From Salinarimonas sp052380005 (GTDB lineage Bacteria > Pseudomonadota > Alphaproteobacteria > Rhizobiales > Beijerinckiaceae), in assembly GCA_052380005.1 (NCBI GenBank), contig JBQTCJ010000002.1: a stretch of 64,000 bases of DNA; one strand, written 5' to 3'. Below, in pieces: positions 59,739-64,000 of this stretch. Positions within the stretch are counted from its first letter, which is position 1; each line of letters starts with the position of its first letter. The translations under genes and the position numbers were made by a program. The notes beneath the pieces were generated by a model that saw only the letters and a list, made by a program, of their open reading frames with translations, was not told the DNA's origin and made no database searches.

Positions 59739-60515
59739 TCACGCGTCGAGCCGCACGGCGAGCCCGGCATCGGCCATGGCGCGCTTGGCCTCGCCGATCG
59801 TGTGCTCGCCGAAATGGAAGATCGATGCGGCGAGAACGGCGCTCGCGTGCCCCTCTCGCACGCCGGCGACGAGGTGCTCCAGGCTGCCGACGCCGCCGGA
59901 CGCGATCACGGGCACGCTCACGGCGTCGGCGATGGCGCGCATGAGCGCGACGTCGTAGCCGGACTTCGTGCCGTCCTTGTCCATCGAGGTGACCAGCAGC
60001 TCGCCGGCGCCGAACGCGACGACCTCGCGGGCGTAGGCGACGGCGTCGAGGCCGGTCGCCTTGCGTCCGCCATGGGTGAAGATCTCCCAAGCCGCGGGCT
60101 CGCCCTCGCTGGAAACGCGCTTGGCGTCGATGGCGACGACGATGCACTGCGCCCCGAACTTCTCGGCGGCGCGGCGCACGAAGTCGCGGTCGGCGACGGC
60201 GGCGGTGTTGATCGAGACCTTGTCGGCGCCCGCCAGCAGCAGGGCGCGGATGTCGTCGACCGTCCGCACGCCCCCGCCGACGGTCAGGGGCATGAAGCAG
60301 GCCTCGGCCGTGCGGGTGACGACGTCGAGCAGGATGCCGCGGTCCTCGTGGCTCGCGGTGATGTCGAGGAAGCACAGCTCGTCGGCGCCGGCGCGGTCGT
60401 AGGCCACGGCGCATTCGACGGGGTCGCCCGCGTCGCGCAGGTCGACGAACTGGACGCCCTTGACGACGCGGCCGTCCTTCACGTCGAGGCAGGGGATCAG
60501 GCGGGTCTTGAGCAT
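59739..60515 (-). CDS. hisF: Imidazole glycerol phosphate synthase subunit HisF
   Basis: Cyclase subunit that uses ammonia from HisH to form imidazole glycerol phosphate and AICAR. The 258-residue TIM barrel has the catalytic Asp11 in IPCLDVKDGRVVKG, the second Asp in VVAIDAKRVS (about 130), and phosphate loops VGGGVRTVDD and IASGGVGS. It is followed by hisE and coaA. hisH and hisA lie outside this window or elsewhere; the upstream gene here is trxA. Confidence 0.97.
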   Translation of the reverse strand: MLKTRLIPCLDVKDGRVVKGVQFVDLRDAGDPVECAVAYDRAGADELCFLDITASHEDRGILLDVVTRTAEACFMPLTVGGGVRTVDDIRALLLAGADKVSINTAAVADRDFVRRAAEKFGAQCIVVAIDAKRVSSEGEPAAWEIFTHGGRKATGLDAVAYAREVVAFGAGELLVTSMDKDGTKSGYDVALMRAIADAVSVPVIASGGVGSLEHLVAGVREGHASAVLAASIFHFGEHTIGEAKRAMADAGLAVRLDA

Positions 60516-60534
60516 CGCGCGGCCGGGGTCTCTC

Positions 60535-60568
60535 GATCGCGGCCCGCCCGGGCGGGCGGGCCGCGATC
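60535..60568 (-). terminator. Hairpin terminator between trxA and hisF
   Basis: A perfect 14-bp stem (GATCGCGGCCCGCC with its complement) and a 6-base loop. It lies after the trxA stop and upstream of hisF, so it probably ends the trxA transcript. Confidence 0.65.
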
Positions 60569-60611
60569 AGTCATGCGCGAGGGCCGCGCGGGCCGTCAAG
60601 CGCCGGCGCGA

Positions 60612-60932
60612 TCAGACGTTCGACTGGATCCAGCGCTGCAGATCGCCCTTGGGCGCGGCGCCGACCTTCTGCGAGGCGAGCTCGCCGCCCTTGAAGATCA
60701 TCAGCGTGGGGATCGAGCGGATGCCGAGCTGGCCGGCGATTCCCGGGTTCTCGTCCACGTTGATCTTGGCGATCTTGACCTTGCCGGCCATCTCGCCGGC
60801 GATCTCCTCGAGCGCCGGGCCGATCATGCGGCAGGGGCCGCACCACTCGGCCCAGAAATCCACGACCACGGGCTCGCCGGACTTCAGCACGTCCGCCTCG
60901 AAGCTCTGGTCGGTCACCTTCACCGTCGCCAT
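60612..60932 (-). CDS. trxA: Thioredoxin
   Basis: Cytoplasmic disulfide reductase, 106 residues. The active site WCGPC (Cys31, Cys34) and the cis-Pro segment SIPTLMIFKGG are classical, with the buried Asp in VVVDFWAEW. The ATG at 60932 is preferred over the GTG one codon upstream (60935). It diverges from the M16 peptidase operon and is separated from hisF by a terminator, so it is probably a single-gene transcript. Confidence 0.97.
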   Translation of the reverse strand: MATVKVTDQSFEADVLKSGEPVVVDFWAEWCGPCRMIGPALEEIAGEMAGKVKIAKINVDENPGIAGQLGIRSIPTLMIFKGGELASQKVGAAPKGDLQRWIQSNV

Positions 60933-61111
60933 CACGTGTCCCTTTCCATAGGAGGGCGCCGTGCGCCCTCGACCTCGTCGTATGGCGCGAAGGTAGGTGT
61001 CGCGCGCATGTCGATCAAGCGGGCGGAAATACGGCTCCCGGGACCGTGATCGCGCGCTGGCGGACCGCGGCCGGCCGGCCGCGGCATCGGCGACGCGGCG
61101 GCCCGGCCGGC

Positions 61112-61140
61112 TTCTCGTGGGCGGGCTCGCCCCCTATATT
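61112..61140 (+). promoter_or_regulatory. Candidate promoter of the M16 peptidase genes
   Basis: TTCTCG and TATATT are separated by 17 bp, 43 bases before the first M16 start. The -10 element is good, the -35 weak. Confidence 0.45.
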
Positions 61141-61183
61141 GCACACGAGACGCCCGTCTCACGCACCCCTCGAGAGGATGCCC

Positions 61184-62518
61184 ATGCCCCGCACGCCCGC
61201 CGCGCCGAGCCTCATCCACGCCACCGGCGGCGCCCGGCCCGACTTCTCCGCCGACGGCCCGCAGGTCCATTCCTACACGCTCGACAACGGCATGGACGTC
61301 GTCGTCGTGCCGGACGGGCGCGTTCCGGTCGCGACGCACATGGTCTGGTACCGCAACGGCTCCGCCGACGATCCGATCGGCGTCTCCGGCATCGCCCACT
61401 TCCTGGAGCACCTGATGTTCAAGGGCACCGAGAAGCACCCGGCCGGCGCGTTCTCCAAGGTGGTCTCCGAGCTCGGCGGGCAGGAGAACGCCTTCACCTC
61501 CTACGACTACACGGCCTATTTCCAGCGCGTCGCCAAGGAGCATCTGGGCACGATGATGGGCTTCGAGGCCGACCGGATGGCGAACCTGCGCCTGTCGGAC
61601 GAGGTCGTCGCACCCGAGCGCGACGTGGTGCTGGAGGAGCGGCGCATGCGCGTCGAGACCGATCCCGCCGCGCAGCTCTCCGAGGCGATGGCGGCCTCGC
61701 TCTTCGTGCACCATCCCTACGGCATCCCGATCATCGGCTGGATGCACGAGATCGAGGCGCTCGATCGCGGCCACGCGCTCGACTATTACGGCCGCTTCTA
61801 CACGCCGGAGAACGCCATCCTGGTGGTGGCGGGCGACGTCGTGCCGGACGAGGTGCTGCGCCTCGCCGACGGCACCTACGGGCGGGTCGCGCCCCGCGGC
61901 GCCCGGCCGGTGCGGGTGCGCCCGCGCGAGCCGGAGCCGCGTGCGATGCGCCGCGTGGCGGTGGCCGACCCACGGGTCGAGCAGCCCACGCTCCAGCGGC
62001 TCTACCTCGCCCCCTCCGCGCTCACCGGGCCGGCGCGGGAGAGCGCGGCGCTGGAGGTGCTGGCGGAGCTCCTCGGCGGCGGGCCCACCTCCTACCTCTA
62101 CCGCACGCTGGTACTCGACAAGGCCGTCGCGGTGAACGCGGGCGCCTGGTACATGGCGTCCGCCATCGACGACACCCGCTTCGCCCTCTACCTCGTGCCC
62201 GCCCACGGCACGAGCCTCGAGGTGGCGGAGGAGGCGCTCGACGCCGCCATCCGCGCGATCCCCGACGCGGCGCTGGAGGAGGCGGCGATCGCCCGTGCCA
62301 AGACGCGGCTCGTCGCCGAGACGGTCTACGCCGCCGACAGCCAGACGTCGCTCGCGCGCATCTACGGCGCGGCGCTCGCCATCGGCGAGACGATCGAGGA
62401 CGTGAAGCGCTGGCCCTCGGACGTCGAGGCCGTGACGCGCGAGGACCTCGTCGCCGCGGCCGCGCGCGTGCTCGCCCCGCACCGCTCCGTCACCGGCGAG
62501 CTCCGCAAGGCCGGCTGA
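61184..62518 (+). CDS. M16 zinc metallopeptidase (active subunit)
   Basis: A 444-residue pitrilysin/processing-peptidase-type protease. The inverted zinc motif HFLEH (His72, Glu75, His76) and the distal Glu in VVLEERRMR (about 151) are intact. Two M16 halves are seen, including the C-terminal LAELLGGGPTSYLYRTLV block. It likely pairs with the next gene's product as a heterodimer, similar to bacterial precursors of the mitochondrial processing peptidase. No clear signal peptide. The ATG at 61184 has better ribosome-site spacing than 61178, two codons upstream. Confidence 0.92.
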   Translation: MPRTPAAPSLIHATGGARPDFSADGPQVHSYTLDNGMDVVVVPDGRVPVATHMVWYRNGSADDPIGVSGIAHFLEHLMFKGTEKHPAGAFSKVVSELGGQENAFTSYDYTAYFQRVAKEHLGTMMGFEADRMANLRLSDEVVAPERDVVLEERRMRVETDPAAQLSEAMAASLFVHHPYGIPIIGWMHEIEALDRGHALDYYGRFYTPENAILVVAGDVVPDEVLRLADGTYGRVAPRGARPVRVRPREPEPRAMRRVAVADPRVEQPTLQRLYLAPSALTGPARESAALEVLAELLGGGPTSYLYRTLVLDKAVAVNAGAWYMASAIDDTRFALYLVPAHGTSLEVAEEALDAAIRAIPDAALEEAAIARAKTRLVAETVYAADSQTSLARIYGAALAIGETIEDVKRWPSDVEAVTREDLVAAAARVLAPHRSVTGELRKAG

Positions 62519-62557
62519 GGCGTCACGCATTCGGGAAGACCCGAGGAAGGATCATCC

Positions 62558-63832
62558 ATGTCCGTCGCCGTCACGCCCGTGACCGCCCCTCCCGCGAAGG
62601 TGGGGCGCGTGATCACGCCCGCCGGCATCGAGGTCTGGCACGTCGAATCGCACGTCGTCCCGCTCGTCGCGGTCTCGTTCCTGTTCGAGGGTGGCGCCGC
62701 GCAGGACCCGCAGGGCAAGGCCGGCCTCGCACAGACCACCGCGCGCCTCCTCGACGAGGGCGCGGGCCCCCACCCCTCCGCGGCCTTCCACGAGCGCCTG
62801 GCGGACCGGGCGATCGAGCTGTCGTTCAACGCCGGTCCCGATTCGCTCGGCGGCTCGCTGAAGACGCTGACCCGCCACGCCGACGAGGCGTTCGACCTGC
62901 TGCGCCTGGCGCTGCTCGAGCCGCGCTTCGACGAGGAGGACGTCGAGCGCGTGCGCGCGCAGTCGATGGCCGGCCTGCGCTACCAGATGAAGGACCCCGG
63001 CACCGTCGCCTCTCGCCGGTTCTTCGCGGAGGCCTTCCCGGGCCATCCCTACGGCACGCCGACCTCCGGCACGCTCGACAGCCTGCCCGCGATCGGCCGC
63101 GATGACGTCGTCGCGCTCCATCGGGGGCAGGCCGCGCGGGCGCGCCTGAAGGTGGCGGTCGTCGGCGCCATCGGCGCCGACGAGGTCGCGCGGCGGGTCG
63201 ACCACGCCTTCGGCGCGCTCCCCGCGGAGCCCACCCTCGCCCCCGTGGCGCCCACCGCGATCGCGGACGTCGGCGCGCGCCACGTCGTCGAGATCGAGGT
63301 GCCTCAGTCGGTGATCCGCTTCGCGATGAACGGCCTGCCCTGGTCGGACCCCGACTTCGTGCCGGCCTACGTGCTCAACCACGTGCTCGGCGGCGGCGCC
63401 TTCACCTCGCGCCTCTTCCAGGAAGTGCGCGAGAAGCGCGGGCTCGCCTACTCGGTGGGCACCTCGCTCGCGACCTTCCGCGCGGCATCGATGACTTGGG
63501 GCTTCACCGCGACCAAGAACGAGCGCGTGCCCGAGGCGCTGTCCGTGATCGCGGGCGAGATCGACCGGCTGCGTGAGGAGGGACCCTCCGCCGAGGAGCT
63601 GGAGAAGGCGAAGGCCTACCTCACCGGCTCCTATCCGCTGGGCTTCGACACCTCGACGAAGATCGCGAGCCAGCTCGTGCAGATCGCCTTCAACGATCTC
63701 GGCATCGACTACGTCGCCCGCCGCAACGCGCTGGTCTCGGCGGTGACGCTCGACGACGTCCGTCGCGCCGGCGCGCGCATGCTCGGCGACGGGCGCATGC
63801 TCACGGTGATCGCCGGCAAGCCGGAGCTGTGA
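62558..63832 (+). CDS. M16-family protein lacking the zinc motif (partner subunit)
   Basis: A 424-residue M16-fold protein. Where HxxEH should be, the sequence reads LAQTTARLLDEG (about 58-69), so the zinc site is missing and the protein is probably catalytically inactive. It keeps the glycine-rich loop region LNHVLGGGAFTSRLFQEVREKRGLAYSV (about 270-297), which in inactive M16 subunits guides substrate. It follows the active gene by 39 bases, in the arrangement expected for alpha/beta heterodimers. Such pairs are common in this class. Confidence 0.9.
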   Translation: MSVAVTPVTAPPAKVGRVITPAGIEVWHVESHVVPLVAVSFLFEGGAAQDPQGKAGLAQTTARLLDEGAGPHPSAAFHERLADRAIELSFNAGPDSLGGSLKTLTRHADEAFDLLRLALLEPRFDEEDVERVRAQSMAGLRYQMKDPGTVASRRFFAEAFPGHPYGTPTSGTLDSLPAIGRDDVVALHRGQAARARLKVAVVGAIGADEVARRVDHAFGALPAEPTLAPVAPTAIADVGARHVVEIEVPQSVIRFAMNGLPWSDPDFVPAYVLNHVLGGGAFTSRLFQEVREKRGLAYSVGTSLATFRAASMTWGFTATKNERVPEALSVIAGEIDRLREEGPSAEELEKAKAYLTGSYPLGFDTSTKIASQLVQIAFNDLGIDYVARRNALVSAVTLDDVRRAGARMLGDGRMLTVIAGKPEL

Positions 63833-63857
63833 GACCCGTGGCGGCGCCTGCGCGCCG

Positions 63858-64000
63858 TCAGCCTCCGCGCCGCGCGAGCACGGCGCACATCCGGTCGATG
63901 GTCCGGCGGACCTCGGGGAGGTGGCGGTCGTCCTGGTGGGTGACGAGCCATTGCTCGTGGGCGAGCTCGGGAACGGTCTCGCCGACGCGCGCGAGCCCCG
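63858..64000 (-). CDS. LysR-family regulator, C-terminal fragment (continues beyond window)
   Basis: The minus strand is open from the window edge to a TGA at 63858-63860 (47 residues). The sequence GETVPELAHEQWLVTHQDDR followed by HLPEVRRTIDRMCAVLARRG is typical of the C-terminus of LysR effector domains. It is convergent with the M16 genes. The HTH lies outside the window, so the call rests on this short piece. Confidence 0.65.
   Translation of the reverse strand, partial: GLARVGETVPELAHEQWLVTHQDDRHLPEVRRTIDRMCAVLARRGG

Overview
The window reads as a core chromosomal segment of a very GC-rich alphaproteobacterium, most likely Hyphomicrobiales (Rhizobiales), near the Methylobacterium/Salinarimonas side. 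The grounds are the family content (DUF1178, DUF1674/SDHAF4, DUF4167, IalB-like protein, class II DAHP synthase, DgcN) and gene orders common in that order: lysC-ptsP-prfA-prmC, tig-clpP-clpX, hisF-hisE-coaA, htpX-rsmB, and sppA-ihfB-lapA. The genus is inference. GC is so high that most long open frames opposite real genes are shadows.

Layout. 1-1.5 kb: a truncated DUF418 membrane protein and a TetR regulator, each preceded by a related palindrome. 1.7-9.7 kb: DAHP synthase, an orphan tail-collar protein, rsmB-htpX, DUF1674, ubiG, rpsU (TTG start), and a DUF1178-amidohydrolase-grxC group. 9.8-14.9 kb: a complete branched-chain amino acid ABC transporter (livKGFHM order). 15.4-21.2 kb: rpsA, a LysR gene, then sppA-ihfB-lapA and an ornithine cyclodeaminase homologue. 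21.2-21.8 kb: a visibly AT-richer gene (DUF6650-like), the clearest sign of transfer. 21.9-27 kb: an FAD amine oxidase diverging from a proVWX-type betaine uptake operon.

27-41 kb is a mixed accessory stretch: two universal stress proteins, a phosphoglycolate-phosphatase-like HAD, a TauE/SafE permease, a stand-alone EAL phosphodiesterase, DgcN, a GT4 glycosyltransferase, recX, a CYTH-CHAD protein, an IalB-like protein, an ECF sigma factor, a quinone oxidoreductase, a LysR gene and several secreted proteins of unknown function. 41-48 kb: lysC-ptsP-prfA-prmC and a repeat-rich DUF4167 protein. 49-52 kb: otsAB for trehalose, where OtsA carries an unusual N-terminal membrane/periplasmic module. 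52-64 kb: a second FAD amine oxidase, tRNA-Leu(UAG), tig-clpP-clpX, a palindromic repeat cluster, coaA-hisE-hisF, trxA, and a pair of M16 peptidase genes of which only the first keeps the zinc site. The right edge cuts a LysR gene.

A stress theme recurs: compatible solutes (proVWX, otsAB), protein quality control (htpX, tig, clpXP, sppA), thiol redox (grxC, trxA), two USPs and an ECF sigma factor. I see no CRISPR array, intact prophage, transposase or recognised defence island. The least explained items are the sensor-like OtsA fusion, the low-GC DUF6650-like gene, the two-palindrome TetR locus and the intergenic palindromic elements.
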